Part shown: positions 1 through 12,203 of the stretch, one piece after another
Position numbering within the stretch: position 1 is the first letter of the stretch
How the letters are laid out: every line of letters begins with the position of its first letter
Assembly (NCBI GenBank): GCA_034620365.1
Contig: JAQGEQ010000332.1
Span: forward strand, 682,001 to 746,000
Direction: 5' to 3'
DNA length: 64,000 bases
DNA from: Pegea sp. RAD2-039
Lineage: Eukaryota > Chordata > Thaliacea > Salpida > Salpidae
Position numbers and translations under genes: made by a program
Notes under the pieces: generated by a model
Seen by the model: the letters and a program-made list of their open reading frames with translations, nothing else
What the model was told of the DNA's origin: nothing
Databases searched by the model: none

Positions 1-2050
1 AAGTATTCAATGTGTATGGACGCTTAAATTAATAAGATCTACGAAGGATGTGTATCTTGCAATCACCAAGATATCATTAAAAAATAGTGATTGTAAATGT
101 ATCAAGTTCGTATGTATGAACTATATTTAATAAAAACCATTTTGAAAAACAAAATTTTTTTTCATCTTGTAGGCGCAGTCCATCTATCTTCCAAACAGAG
201 TAACCATCACTTTATACCATTTTGGTTCTCTTCTTTTGTGGTAGGTAACGAGAAATGTTATTAATTTTTTTCATCAGGAACTAATGGCACTGCTGAATTT
301 TCTCTAATCTTTAAAGGTAAAGTTTCTATTACTAATCAAACCGTAGTATTCTTAAGACACTGAAAGATGACACAATTATTTTGATTTTAATTTTAATCAA
401 TTTTGATATTAGCTAAATTTAGTTTTATTGGTCTCCTTAAAAGACGTGCTTTAACTACAGGACATTATCTCTTAAATTGTACGCTCAACGTGTCATCACT
501 AAGAAATTTATTAGACTAAGGCAACTACCTTTTGTCTAAGAATTTAAAGAAGCAATTTCTATTTAAATTAATCTATAGTCAATATTTCCTGATAGTTTAT
601 GCGTTTAGGTTACTGGCCGATTTTCCTTTTTCGCCCAATTCAAAACAAATTTTGGTATAGAATAGATAGAATAAATATTGCTGAATGCTTTAACTTATAT
701 TGCAGTTGCACTTTTATAAAAAAATATATGTCATTTCATTTGAATGGCAGTGGTAGTATTATTATAACTGTTTAATTTCTGCTTGAATAATACGAGTGAT
801 TTTTGAAAACATTTGACCTCTTACTCGTCATCACATTAGCTTAGCAAAACCTCAAGTTTGGTCTTTTAAACTGATGATGGCATTGCAGATAGTGTTGAGT
901 CTGATGGGTACAGTTGTGGTTAAACAGTTCAACAAATCACTTTGGACAACTTGTTAACCCAAGCAATAATCTATTAAAAAAATTGCTTTATTTTAATGCT
1001 TATTGTGTATCAACATTTTTTGTTCATCCGTTTCAGTTAAACTCATATCATGAATTATTTTGATGGCAGTCTTTCTAGACTTTGTTCCAAACAGACTAAC
1101 AAAACATCAACAATATTTTATTTCTTATCTATTAACAGTTTATAATAAGGCGATGAAATTTTATATATTATAAATAGTTATATAGAGAGTTTATCCTATT
1201 TTTAAGGAATATTCTTATTCAAAAATATTTAGACCTAATCAAAGAAGTTTATTAAAAAACAATAATTTAGTTTCAAGTTTATATAGATTTAAGTGAAATG
1301 GAAATTATCTAAACTATAATTAATTTCTGAAATTTACTTTTGTAAGATTTAAATATTTATCTCTCTACCCAAGTTGATTGTAAGACTTTTATTTACATTC
1401 AACGACTGTTAATAGCCCTAATAGTTGAAAAAATAAGATGTTCTGTAAAGCAGTAAGATTTGTGCGTCAAAATAATCTTAAGTGTCTTATTTACTAAAGA
1501 TCTAACTTTATCTTTACAGATTTAATTATATTAAATATTTGAATATAAATTTTAACTTCATATCCAATTTTTTTTCCTAATAAATTAGTTAGCACTTCAA
1601 ACTCATTTAATTTGATTTTCAAAGTAGTTTTTTTTTTTTTTTGTGTTTTTATGTAAAAAATATTTTTAACTCAAAGTCCAAGTTAATATTATTATAAATG
1701 CTATGAGAATACTTAAAAGCTGTTGTTTGTTCAAGTTAAATAAATCTTTCTTTTATAATCTTTTTTTTGCAATTATTTTTAATTTTGAATAGACTGGACA
1801 GTATCATGGTAAACTACCTTAAAGATTAATAAAATCAAATTGTTTTTTTGCTTAATTTCGATAGATGTTTTTTAAAATTAATTCTATATTTTTATAAACA
1901 AAAAAATTGTAAAAAAATGGTTCTGTTAAAAGATAATTTATGAAGGTTCTTATAACTTTATGAAACTTTTATTTTCGTTTAACAATTTAGATTTTATTTC
2001 CAAAACAAAATTATTAATTTCCTTACGATCTAGTAACAACTTTTATTTTA
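1..2050. other. AT-rich sequence without recognisable gene
   Basis: No long open frame, RNA gene or copy of the repeats found elsewhere in the window is visible here. The stretch has A and T homopolymer runs, for example a T run near 1629-1642. If the ubiquitin-like segment at 2069-2375 is a terminal exon, part of this stretch would be its upstream intron. I could not identify an upstream exon with confidence. Confidence 0.6.
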
Positions 2051-2068
2051 ACTTCTGAAAGTATTTAG

Positions 2069-2375
2069 AGCTCTAGAAAATATGTTTTTTATTTGTTTAC
2101 GACATCAGAGTTCAATGGTTTTCCTTCCATTAGAGGTTGAAAGTAACTACACAGTTGGAAAGCTTAAAGTTATGATCGAGCAAGTTTATAGCATTCCTGT
2201 AGAATCTCAAAATCTTTTGTTAAGTCAAACAGAAGAAAACGAAGATGTATACTCAGAATCAAACTGCATACCCTTGAAAAATGATGAAGCTAGTTTGCAC
2301 TCTTATGGTTTTAAACCTGGGGTAAAAGTTATCATTTTTAAAGATGAAAATACTGGCATGCAAAGTTTTGTCTAA
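2069..2375 (+). CDS. Ubiquitin-like domain protein, probable 3'-terminal exon (tubulin cofactor E-like)
   Basis: The frame reads from an ATG at 2082 to a TAA at 2373-2375 (97 codons). It is also open upstream to about 2052, and a pyrimidine-rich tract ending in TATTTAG at 2062-2068 could be a 3' splice site, so this may be the last exon of a longer gene. The protein reads as a beta-grasp ubiquitin-like fold: a first strand pair, then TVGKLKVMIEQVYSIP as the helix, LLLSQ as strand 3, an acidic insertion (TEENEDVYSES), then IPLKNDEASLHSYGF and a final strand VKVIIF. No C-terminal Gly-Gly is present, so it is a domain, not a conjugated modifier. The pattern LLLS, then L-x-ND-x-x-SL-x-x-Y and a Gly before the last strand resembles, from memory, the C-terminal UBL of tubulin-folding cofactor E and cofactor E-like proteins. 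Those act in alpha-tubulin folding and turnover. Upstream CAP-Gly or leucine-rich-repeat exons are not visible. Fold call fairly firm, family call tentative. Confidence 0.6.
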
Positions 2376-2438
2376 ATTTTAAAGATCTTAAATCATTTCT
2401 TTTGGAGATTTCTTAACTATTTGTTGAAAGAACCAAGC

Positions 2439-2444
2439 AATAAA
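2439..2444 (+). promoter_or_regulatory. Polyadenylation signal AATAAA
   Basis: A canonical AATAAA lies 64 bases after the stop codon of the ubiquitin-like segment, a suitable distance for 3' end formation of that transcript. The hexamer is common by chance in DNA this AT-rich, so position is the only support. Confidence 0.4.
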
Positions 2445-3974
2445 ATCTATCATGTGTAAAAGTTATGTACTATTTATATACACAATACAACATATGAATA
2501 CTGATTTTCAAATTATGTTTCAACTGATTGAGCCTGTTTAGAGGTTACCATAAGTCTATATAGAAAAAGAATTGGTTTATCTAATTAATTTTTTCTCTGT
2601 TTTCTTTAAATTAAACTTTAATCATATAATTTATCAAAGTAGAAAATGATAAACTCTATTGGAAGTTACAGCTAGTTATAAGATCAATCTTAATTATTCT
2701 TAATTTGAATAGAAAAATAACAAAACAATTAACAGACAACAGAAATTAGAACTCTATTTTGAAATAAGACTACTAAATAAACAAAAATTTGTTAGGACTA
2801 ATATTAAATAAATGAATAGGCTAAAACCACAACTAAAACCAGCAGTTTTGCTATAACTGTAAAAGACTCAAAAATGGTTATTCTACTCAAAAAGAAAATG
2901 ATGAAAAACTACAACAAATCAGAAAACTTGTATTTTTTTGTGCAGTATAATTTAGTTTTAGTGATGTTGCACGATTAAGTTCTCTTGGGTACATATTCGA
3001 TAACCAAGTAATAGTTGTAATAGTTATTTGTTTAAATATTTGAAATTAATCTGGTAATAACTCTAAAATACAATTACACGAAATGTTCAAATTAAATTAT
3101 CAATCTCTATTAATTTAAAAGTTTGTAAAACTAAAAATGGATTTTTTTAATGATTTATATATAGAAAATAACACTAAACTAAATGCGATTAGATTGCAAA
3201 AGTGACTTATGATTATTGTGTTTGAAAATGTTGATTTTAGCTCTTCAAGAAAATACTTCAGGTCCCACAAGAAAACATTTAAGGTTAAGCGACTTTAGTT
3301 CAACGAAATTAGTGAAAACAGCAACGACCGCGTGACCAACAACCATGATGTAACCAACGAAAACGTGACCAACAAAGCTCTAAAAAAGAAAATGTCACTT
3401 CTTATAAAACTCTTGGTTGATCAAACCTTGTTTTGATGAAGTTGGTTTGTCAGAATGTTTCTGTATACTTTAACATGAGATCAACTTTCATTTAGGAAGA
3501 CCAGGGTTTTTACTTTCATGAAAGATTTTGAGTATACCAAACGAAATAGTTCTCATCAATTTCATATCCAGGTGGAATAATCTATCAGAAGTAACCTACA
3601 AATTATAAATAATTATAACTAAAATGAATAGAACAAAAAGATAGAAATCAATTAAGGTAAAACAAAAATAACCATTTTATTTAAAATAGGTTTTTTTATT
3701 TAGTTAAGTAAGAAATTCTAAAACTTAGATATACTTTTAAAATATCTAAATATACCTTTTTGTAAACTTTGCTTTACAATAATAAATAAAACTAGCTGTA
3801 TCTCATCTTAACTAATCAATAAAATAATTTATAATTTTATTTCTACATGAGTTATTATTGTTATTATTGAGTTTATTATTGAAAAATAAATACTTAAAAT
3901 CCTAAACAAAATAGCTAAACAATCAATTTAATAGCTTTTGGATAACCCATGAGAGCAATCATTTATCTTTTCAT

Positions 3975-5570
3975 TCTTACATTCTCACAGATATCTGGCA
4001 GTTGATAAATGTTGACATAACGTTCGATATGGTAGCCAACGCAATTTCTTCTTTAAAATTATCAGTTTCCAACATCCCTGATCAGATCCCAGCTATATTT
4101 TTAAGAAAAACTTCTTCCTCTTTAAAACTACCTTTGTTGTTACTCTTTAACATAACTTTGAGTCGAGGAAGAGTTCCACAAACCTCGAAGAAAGTTATTA
4201 TCACTCCAAATCATAAAAAAAGGTCCTAGAAACACCGCACTAAACTAGAGATGAGTTCTACTGACTTCAGTTATCTGCAGAACTCAAGAGCATATCATTC
4301 ACAGTTATATCACCAGTCATTTGATGAAGCACTATCTAATATCTGATGTCCACCATAGCTTTGTTATACGGAGATCTTCCCTGACTCAACATCTCACTTT
4401 TCTCGATGAGCTTACAGCCTATTATGAAAAAATACTCGTTGTGTCATCCTATAACTCGATTTTACTAAAGTATATAATATTGTCCCACATAACAAGCTCA
4501 GTATCGTTTTAGAAATTGTAAAAATCAACAGAAATTTCTTGATGTAGATTGAAGATTACTTATCAAGTAGAATCCAACAAATTTTTGTTAAAAGATCTTT
4601 ATCTACTCTTAGTCAAGACACCAGTAGTGTTCTTCACGGTTATGCTCTGGATCCCCTTCTTTTTATAATTTTCATTGAAGACCTCATAAGAAGACTATTA
4701 GCAGTAGATGATGTCAGTGTATTTTATATGCAGATGACATCAAGCTTTTATCTTGCAACTCTTTAAGACATCAAACAGCACTACACACTTTAAAAAAAAT
4801 GGTCTATGAACTGGCAGCAAACAAAGTTTGAACTTATAACTTCATTTCCTTAAGCCAGCTCCAAATTCCCTGAACCATTATTACATCAATGAATTTATTA
4901 TTCAATGAATTTCTTCCGTTCTAGATTTTGGCATTACCTTATCATCTGTCTTTAAGTGATAAATTATGTTTCCAAAATCTTTGCAAAATCAATCAAGCTT
5001 GTCTACCTTGTTATAAGGACCTTTTAGTCTAAGAATCTATAATTCTTTATTGATCACTTCAGAATTCCAAGGTCCAATTTTTGAATTTAATGTTAGAGTT
5101 TGGATGCACTATCAAGTTAGTGATATATATATATATTTTTTTTTTTATATATATAAATGCGAAGGAGGGTGCCTAAAGAGAGCACATCTCACTAACACAC
5201 ATTCTCAGTGGTTTTTTTTATGGTTTTTATTTCTCAGGAGTTTTATATGTCTCTACCTGGGGTCGAACCCGGTACTTCCAAGCTAGATGTACCTTGTAGC
5301 TAGGTGTAGTAACCGCTTCGCCACCAAGCAAGACAATATAATAATACTATTATAATAATAATATATATATAACAATAATTTAATATCAAAGAAATCAAAT
5401 CTGTTCAGGCAATATCTAAGTAATTCATATGCAGGAAAGTTAACATTAAACAAAATAGTTATAAACATTGTTTCAGACTCTTCAATTTAGGGAATTTTAT
5501 ACTTCACGTGGTTATTTAAGACAAAATTCTCATCATGTAAACAATCTTCTAAAAGAATTACAATCTTTTT
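3975..5570 (+). pseudogene. Non-LTR retrotransposon reverse transcriptase remnant (CR1/jockey type), array copy 1
   Basis: Fragments in shifting frames match a non-LTR reverse transcriptase in order. Near 4002-4229 is an N-terminal block with PDQIPAIFLRK and GRVPQ...ITPNHKK. Near 4250-4450 is a stretch resembling the RPISLTSV, SF..GRS..TQ and LTFLDELTAYYE region. Near 4631-4700 is the VLxGxALDPLLFxxFIEDL block. At about 4727 the catalytic YADD box reads in a different frame from that block. Near 5060-5125 is the PIxEFNVxVW block that follows the thumb, and after 5375 the reading resembles the family's C-terminal LQTLQF segment. Stops and frameshifts make it dead. A SINE is inserted at about 5124-5345. 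The family assignment rests on block order and wording, not on a search. Confidence 0.75.
5124..5330 (-). mobile_element. tRNA-derived SINE (family 1) inserted in RT remnant
   Basis: Read on the minus strand, the element starts with CTTGGTGGCGAAGCGGTTAC (a pol III A-box-like segment at about 5310-5325). It has a B box GGGTTCGACCCC at 5259-5270, then a tRNA-unrelated body with GAGATGTGCTCTCTTTAGGC, and ends in a TA-rich tail at 5124-5160. This is the usual layout of a tRNA-headed SINE. It splits reverse transcriptase coding sequence, and the matching sites in the other three array copies are empty. AT-rich simple sequence flanks the insertion at 5335-5380. Confidence 0.8.
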
Positions 5571-5619
5571 CTTTCTGTATTTCTGACTTAATTTGTACAA
5601 TTTCATAGAATATGTATTA

Positions 5620-5685
5620 GCTTGAACTGCTCTCCTTAGGCATGCTCCTTCAAACATATTGCAACAAATATATATAAATATAAAG
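5620..5685 (+). mobile_element. Truncated SINE family 1, 3' fragment (copy 1)
   Basis: A forward-strand fragment GAACTGCTCTCCTTAGGCAT followed by a TA-rich tail matches only the 3' body of the SINE family, without A or B boxes. The same fragment stands at the same place in all four array copies (about 10775-10840, 15420-15480 and 20065-20130), so it predates the tandem duplication. Confidence 0.55.
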
Positions 5686-6064
5686 AATTTAAACAAGCAG
5701 ATAACTAGGTCGAATAGAGTGCAAGAATAATGTTGACTACCAAGTTAAAAAGTAAATATAAACCTGAACTATGACTTATATAAAAAATTTCATATTTAAT
5801 TTATACATAGAAAAAGATAGTATATCATTTTTCTTTGTACATTTTAATGAATGTAGTAGTTAAAAAGAATTAATCCAAAAATCCAACTAAAAATCAAATT
5901 AAAAATTTTTTGTATTTACTCATTCTGATCTTCATCAATTTTAGAACGATCTTCACGAACTATCCTTGTAGATGTAGGGTGTATTCTTTAATCAGCATCC
6001 AACTGCTTTTTGAAATTAAAAATAGGTACACTTATGTTATTCCATATCTATATTAACATGAAAT

Positions 6065-6590
6065 AGTGATAAAAAGATAATATAATTAAAACATTTTCCT
6101 TATATTTGACTTCATAAGAAATTTTATGATTAAATTAAGCTTAATTTTCAATTCAATGATTAGGAAGATTAGATCAAATTTAATTAGTAAATTTGATAAC
6201 TTAATTTATCATTTCACCCAATTGAATTTGTCATTTAAACACATCATTTAAGTAAAAAATAGCTTTTAACAATTTAAATAAAAGTATCAGTTCAGTGTTT
6301 ATTCAGGTTAGACCTATCTACAACATATAAAACAGTAAAAAAGAGTAGAAAAAAATTTGAAAAATATCTCAAGATTTATAAATAAAAATAAAATTATAAG
6401 CTAATAAAATAAACTTAAGGTAAAAAAAAATTATTACATAAAACATGTTTACAAATGAAAAAACCAACTAGTTATAAAATTCAACTGTAAATACATAAAA
6501 TTATTGTTTCAACTTGAAGTGTAATTATTAAGTAATTTAACACAATTGAAAATAACTCTTTCAAACAATTATATGTTTTCTAGATTATCA
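6065..6590. other. Copy-1-specific segment of the tandem array
   Basis: Relative to the other three copies, about 530 bp of AT-rich sequence is extra here. The flanks, ATCAGCATCCAACT before and TTACATCTTGT after, are separated by far less in the other copies. It is either an insertion in copy 1 or a deletion in the ancestor of the rest. I see no gene or recognisable mobile element in it. Confidence 0.6.
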
Positions 6591-7227
6591 TCAACTTATT
6601 GTTTAGATTTATTACATCTTGTACTTTTCTAAGAAAATAAAAAAATTATTAGTACAAAAAAATTGGTATTGAATGAAATAATTATTTAAGATAACTTATT
6701 ATACGATTTATCAACACAACAACTTCTTTTAACTCGCCAAGAAATCTAAGTTTAATCTTTTTTTCAAGAAACCTCATTATTTAATTCAACAATTAATATT
6801 TTAGTTTAAAGTTGATACCCAGCTACCATTATGAACTAATTTATTCCTGTAAACACGAAGTTACAAAATCTTGTTTAGGTGTTTCCCATTTATTAAAACT
6901 ATAAACATATATTAAAATCTTTGCAAAAAAATAATTCTTTATTTAAAAATAATTTCCCTTTAGCAATTACTGCATTACTTAATGGATTAATAATAACACA
7001 AGACCTACAAACATTAAAATTAATGTTAATATTTTCGCATTTTTAGCAGTTACTACATAAGTTTAGGATGAAAACTGTGACTAGGAGTTTGTTGTGAAAA
7101 CTTTAATTTTTTTAAACAGCTAAACCTTGTTTGGTTTCTTATTTATGTCAACTGACAATAAAATGACATATTTTCTTTCCTTTTTTATTCATTAATAATA
7201 GCAATAGCTTTTGTCCTTTTTTTTTGT

Positions 7228-7560
7228 CGTAGCTGTTACCGGACTACTAAGCGTGAGTTCCAGGCTCGAGCCATGGTGGAAAGTAAAATCGAAATTAAAA
7301 AATCCATAAATACACAGGATAAATAAGAGTAAAACAGCCCTGTTAGAATGGCTAATGACACAACTTCTAGAACACGAAAGCATTTCATAGAAACAATTCT
7401 AGGATAAGCAAATTTCCGAGTTTGAAGCTGAAGGTGGAGCCCTGTAAGCATTTGTTGCTGTACTCAGTGTCGTTTTGGCAGCTAAAGCGACGACAGCTGG
7501 GTGCAGGTACATCAGTCCGTCTGCTCCACTGCATAATCTGGTTGGCGTGGAGAGTAGATT
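7228..7560 (+). mobile_element. Putative second tRNA-headed SINE (family 2), copy 1
   Basis: A head with TAGCTGTTACCGG (A-box-like, about 7230) and GGCTCGAGCC (B-box-like, 7263-7272) is followed by an AT-rich middle. A GC-richer body at about 7430-7560 contains GCAGCTAAAGCGACGAC, CAGCTGGGTGCAGG and GGTTGGCGTGGAGAG. The local GC rise is conspicuous in this AT-rich window, and conserved GC-richer bodies are typical of SINE central domains. The 71- and 63-codon open frames on the minus strand here are accidental readings of it. Terminal boundaries and target-site duplications were not resolved. Confidence 0.45.
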
Positions 7561-8425
7561 TCCAAAATCTTAAAAAGTAGTTAGATTGTGATGAAATAAT
7601 GCAGTTGAGAAGAAAACTGTTGTTTATCTTTAATTGTATTCTACAACATTAAACTGAATGCTTTAGAAGTTACCATTATAATCAGAGTCTATAAAATAAA
7701 AATAACTTAAAGATTCAGAAATTGATATGCTTACTACCTAAAACTTATCGATTTGTACGATTCTGAGAGGATTGTAATCAAATTAAGTCGCATTTTTCAA
7801 CTTTATTTTTTGATTAAAATTATTTATCTTCATCTTAAGATAAAAGACTTTATGAATAATAAATTGAATTTGTTTTTTTCGATTAACTTTTGAACCCTGC
7901 TAGATATTTAAGGCTAGTATTTTTTTTGTATTTCTAGTCTTTCTTTCTAATATGTTGTTGCCCTGTTTGCATTTTTAGTAGTTTCAACTAGTATCACTTT
8001 AACCTTTAGATGAAATTAGAAATATTATTTTTAGAACTTTGATATCGTTTACTTATATTAAACAACTTTTTTACGAGATTTATAATTTCAGATAATTACT
8101 TTCATTTCATATTAGTCGCGAACAATTTTTATAAAAACGTCAAGTTGTGATTTATTTACGCTATAAACCATCTAAAAAATATATATATTTCATAATTATT
8201 TGGGTTAAAACTTTCAATCCTAAATAAAAGTTTACTGATCTCTTTAATGTTATTAAAAATAGAAAAATCAAGTTAAAATAAAGAGAAAGAAGTTATTCTA
8301 AAATGAATATTTCTGAAAATTAAATAATAAAGAATCAAAAAAGGATCATAATCTTAATTGTTCTTAATAAAAAAAAACAATCAACAGACAGCAGAAACTA
8401 GAATTTTCATTTTTTATAATTTTCC

Positions 8426-8600
8426 AGTAAATGTGAAGGAAGGTGCCTAAAGAGAGCACATCACGCAAACATACAATCACACGAGTTTCTTGGTTTTTCT
8501 TAGGAGTTTTGTAAATATGTCCCACCTGGGGTCGAACCTGGTATTTACAAGCTACAAGGTACTTCTAACTAGGTGTAGTAACCGTTTCGCCACTAAAGTA
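8426..8600 (-). mobile_element. tRNA-derived SINE (family 1), array copy 2
   Basis: Read on the minus strand it has a TAGTGGCGAAACGGTTACTA head, a CCAGGTTCGACCCC B box near 8530, and the GTGCTCTCTTTAGGCACCTT body. The corresponding place in the first, diverged copy (about 2740-2765) runs uninterrupted through the flanks, so that copy keeps the empty site. Confidence 0.8.
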
Positions 8601-9439
8601 AACATTTTGTAAAAGACTACTGAATAAACACAAAGTTATTAGGACTAATATTAAACAGATCAATTGGTTTTGCTATAACCCTTAAATACTCAAATAATGT
8701 TATTATACTCAAAAAATATAGTGAAACTCTACAATAAATAAGAAATCTTGTGTTTTTATTGTGCAGTATGTAATTTTGCTTTTATGAGGCTGCTGGATTA
8801 CAGCACTGGTCTCAAGCAATAAATCAAAGCTCTAAAAATGATTTGAGTATCTTTTCTTGGGTAGAACAACCTCTAAAAAATGAAATGTTATTCTTTATGA
8901 GACTCTTGGTTGATCAAACCTTGTTTTGATGAAGTTGGTCTGTCAGAATGTATCTGTATGCTGCAACATGAGGTCAACACTGAATAGGAAAGCCAGAGTT
9001 TTTACTTTCTTGAAAGATTTTTTGTGTACCAAACGAAATAGCTCTCATCAATTTCATATTCAGGTGGAATAATATATCAGAAGTAACCTACAAATTATAA
9101 ATAATAATTATTAAAATGAATAGAACAAAAAGATAAAAATTAATTAAAGTAAAACTAAAATAAGTATTTTGTTTAAAATTAGTCTATTTATTTAGTTAAG
9201 TTAGAAAGTCTAAATCTTAGATATACTTTTAAATATCTTAATATACCATTTTGTAAACTTTGTTTTACATTAATAAATAAAACTAGCTGGATAGCATCTT
9301 AATTGATTTTTAAAATAAATAATAATTATATTTCTGCATGAATTAACATAAGGAAAATGAATACTTCAAATCTTAAACTGAATTGCTAAAAATTCATTTT
9401 ATTTGCTTTTTGATAACCCATGAGAGCAATGATTTATCT

Positions 9440-10720
9440 GTTCATTCTTACATTCTTAAAGATATCTGGAAGTTGATAAAAGTTGACAAAACGTTCAATA
9501 TGTTGGCCTAGGCAAATTCTTCTTTAAAATCATTAGATTCAAACATCCTTGATCAGATCCCAGCTTTAATTTTAATAAAAACTACTTTCTCCTTATAACT
9601 ACTTTAATGCTACTCTTTAACATCACTTTGAGCCGAGGAAGAGTTGCATACATTTAAAAGGAAGTTAATAATATTCCAATCATAAAAAAGTTCCCTGAAA
9701 CACTGCACTTAACTAGAGACAAGTTTTGCTGACTTCAGTTATCTGCAGAACTTAAGAGCATATCATTCACAATCATATCACCAGTCATTTGATGAAGCAC
9801 CAGCTATTATCTGATGTCCACCATAGCTTTGTGAAACAGAGATTCTCCCTGACTCAACATCTCACCTTTTCTTAATGAGCTTACAACCTATTATGAAAAA
9901 ATACTCTTTGTGTCATACTATAACTAGATTTTACTTAAGTATTTAATTTTGTCCCACATTGCAAGCTCAGTATCGTTTTAGAATTTGTAAAAATCAAATT
10001 TGTGTTAAAAGATCTGTATCTACTCCTACTCAAGTTACCAGTTGTGTTCTTCAGGGTTGTGCTCTGGATCCCCTTCTTTTTTTAACTTTCATTGAAGACC
10101 TCATAATACAACTAGTAGCAGTATATAATGTCAGTGTATTTTATATGCAGATGACATCAAGGTTTTATCTTGCAACTCTTTAAAACATCAAACAGCACTA
10201 CACACAGTAAAAAACTGGTCCCCTGAACAGGCAACCCACAAATTTTGAACTTACATCGTTTTTCTTTTAGCCAGCTGCAAATACCTTAAACCAGTATTCC
10301 ATCAATGAATTTATTATTCAATGAATATCTGCTGTTCTAGATCTTGGCATTACCTTATCTCTAAGTGATAAATTTATGTTTCCAAAATCTTTGCAGAATC
10401 AATCAAACTCGTCTACCTTTTTAGAGAGACCTTTAAGTCTAAAATAAATACTTCTTTATTGATCTCTTCAGTAAAGAGATTGGTCCGATTCTTGAATTTA
10501 AAGTTAGTGTTTGGATGCAATATCAAATTAGTGATAACAAAAAAAATCGAATCTGTTCAGGCAACATTTAAGTAAATGGTATGCAGGAAAGTTAACATTA
10601 AACCATCTAGTTATAAACACTGTTTCAGACTGTTCAATTTAGATATATTATAAATTTCAGAGGTTAAATAAAACTTAATTTTTATTATGTATACAATCTT
10701 CTAAAAGAATTACTATCTTT
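9440..10720 (+). pseudogene. Reverse transcriptase remnant (CR1/jockey type), array copy 2
   Basis: This is homologous to the remnant at 3975-5570 and in the same orientation. The 74-codon open stretch at 9959-10183 contains VLQGCALDPLLF and FIEDL. The YADD box at about 10142 is again in another frame, which shows an old frameshift inherited by all copies. The SINE that interrupts the first remnant is absent: sequence runs directly from GATGCAATATCAAATTAGTG at 10515 into the downstream coding segment. No functional enzyme is expected. Confidence 0.75.
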
Positions 10721-11873
10721 TTCTCTCTGTATTTCTGATTTAGTTTGTACAATTCTATAGTTTATGTACTAGCTGGAAGTGCTCTCTTTAGGCATGCTCA
10801 TTCAAACTTAGTGCAATAAGTATATATAAATAAAAAAGATTTACACAAGCAAAAAACTAAACTGAATATAGAGCAACAATAATATTGACTACCAAATCAA
10901 TAAGATAATATAAACCTTAAATATATTTTATATAAAAAATATCATATTTATTTTATACATAGAGAAAGATATTATATCATTATTTCTTTGTATATTTTAA
11001 AGAATGTAGTAGATAAAAAGAACTAATGCGATAAATCAGACAAAAATCAAAGTAATGAATATTGTTACTTACTCATTCTGATCTTCATCAATTAAACAAC
11101 TATCTTCATGAAAGATCTTTGTAGATGGTGGGTGATTTCTTTAATCAGCATCCAACTAAAAATCTAGATTTCAATTGCTTTATAAATGTTTCCAAAAAGT
11201 ACAATTATGTTTTTCCATATCTAAATTAACAATAAATAGAATTGTTTTTGAGTTATCACATCTTGTATTTTTCTAATAAAATAAAAAAATTATTATTTTA
11301 AAAAATTGGTATTGGATCAAAAAATTATTTAAGATAAGTTATTTTACGATTTATCAACACAACACCTTCTTTTTAACTAGCTAAGAAATCCAAGTTTAAT
11401 CTTTTCTTTCAACAAACCTCATTATTTAATTCAACAATTAATATTTTAGTTTAAAGTTGAAACCCAGCTACCATTATGAACTAATTTATTCCTGTAAACA
11501 CGAAGTTACAAAATCTTGTTTAGGTGTTTCCCATTTATTAAGACTATAAACATATATTAAAATCTTTGCTAAAAAATAATTCTTTATTTAAAAATAATTT
11601 CCCCTTAGCAATTACTGCATTACTTAATGGATTAATAATAACACAAGACCTACAAACATTAAAATTAATGTTAATATTTTCGCATTTTTAGTAGTTACTA
11701 CATAAGTTTAGGATGAAAACTGTGACTAGGAGTTTGTTGTGAAAACTTTAGTTTGTTTAAACAGCTAAACCTTGTTTGGTTTCTTATTTATGTCAACTGA
11801 CAATAAAATGACATATTTTCTTTCCTTTTTTATTCATTAATAATAGCAATAGCTTTTGTCCTTTTTTGTTGTT

Positions 11874-12203
11874 GTAGCTGTTACCGGACTACGAAGCGTG
11901 AGTTCCAGGCTCGAGCCATGGTGGAAAGTAAAATCGAAATTAAAAAATCCATAAATACACAGGATAAATAAGAGTAAAACAGCCCTGTTAGAATGGCTAA
12001 TGACACAACTTCTAGAACACGAAAGGATTTCATAGAAACAATTCTAGGATAAGCAAATTTCCGAGTTTGAAGCTGAAGGTGGAGCCCTGTAAGCATTTAT
12101 TGCTGTACTCAGTGTCGTTTTTGCAGCTAAAGCGACGCCAGCTGGGTGCAGGTACATCAGTCGGTCTGCTCCACTGCAGAATTTGGTTGGCGTGGAGAGT
12201 GAT
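11874..12203 (+). mobile_element. Putative SINE family 2, copy 2
   Basis: Direct tandem copy of the 7228-7560 element, with the same head boxes and GC-richer body and a few substitutions, for example a one-base loss in the GAGAGTGATTTCC end relative to GAGAGTAGATTTCC. Confidence 0.45.

Noticed and set aside
174..238. Possible short exon between a TTGTAG acceptor and a GTAACG donor
   Set aside because: The frame is open, but the encoded peptide has no recognisable character and such splice-like words are frequent in AT-rich DNA.
5050..5286. 78-codon plus-strand ORF
   Set aside because: It starts in RT remnant sequence and runs through the antisense of a SINE. It is absent from the SINE-free copies.
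7236..7451. 71-codon minus-strand ORF recurring at 11881 and 16527
   Set aside because: It lies antisense in the putative family-2 SINE, the copies are recent tandem duplicates, and the diverged copy at 21190-21400 breaks the frame.
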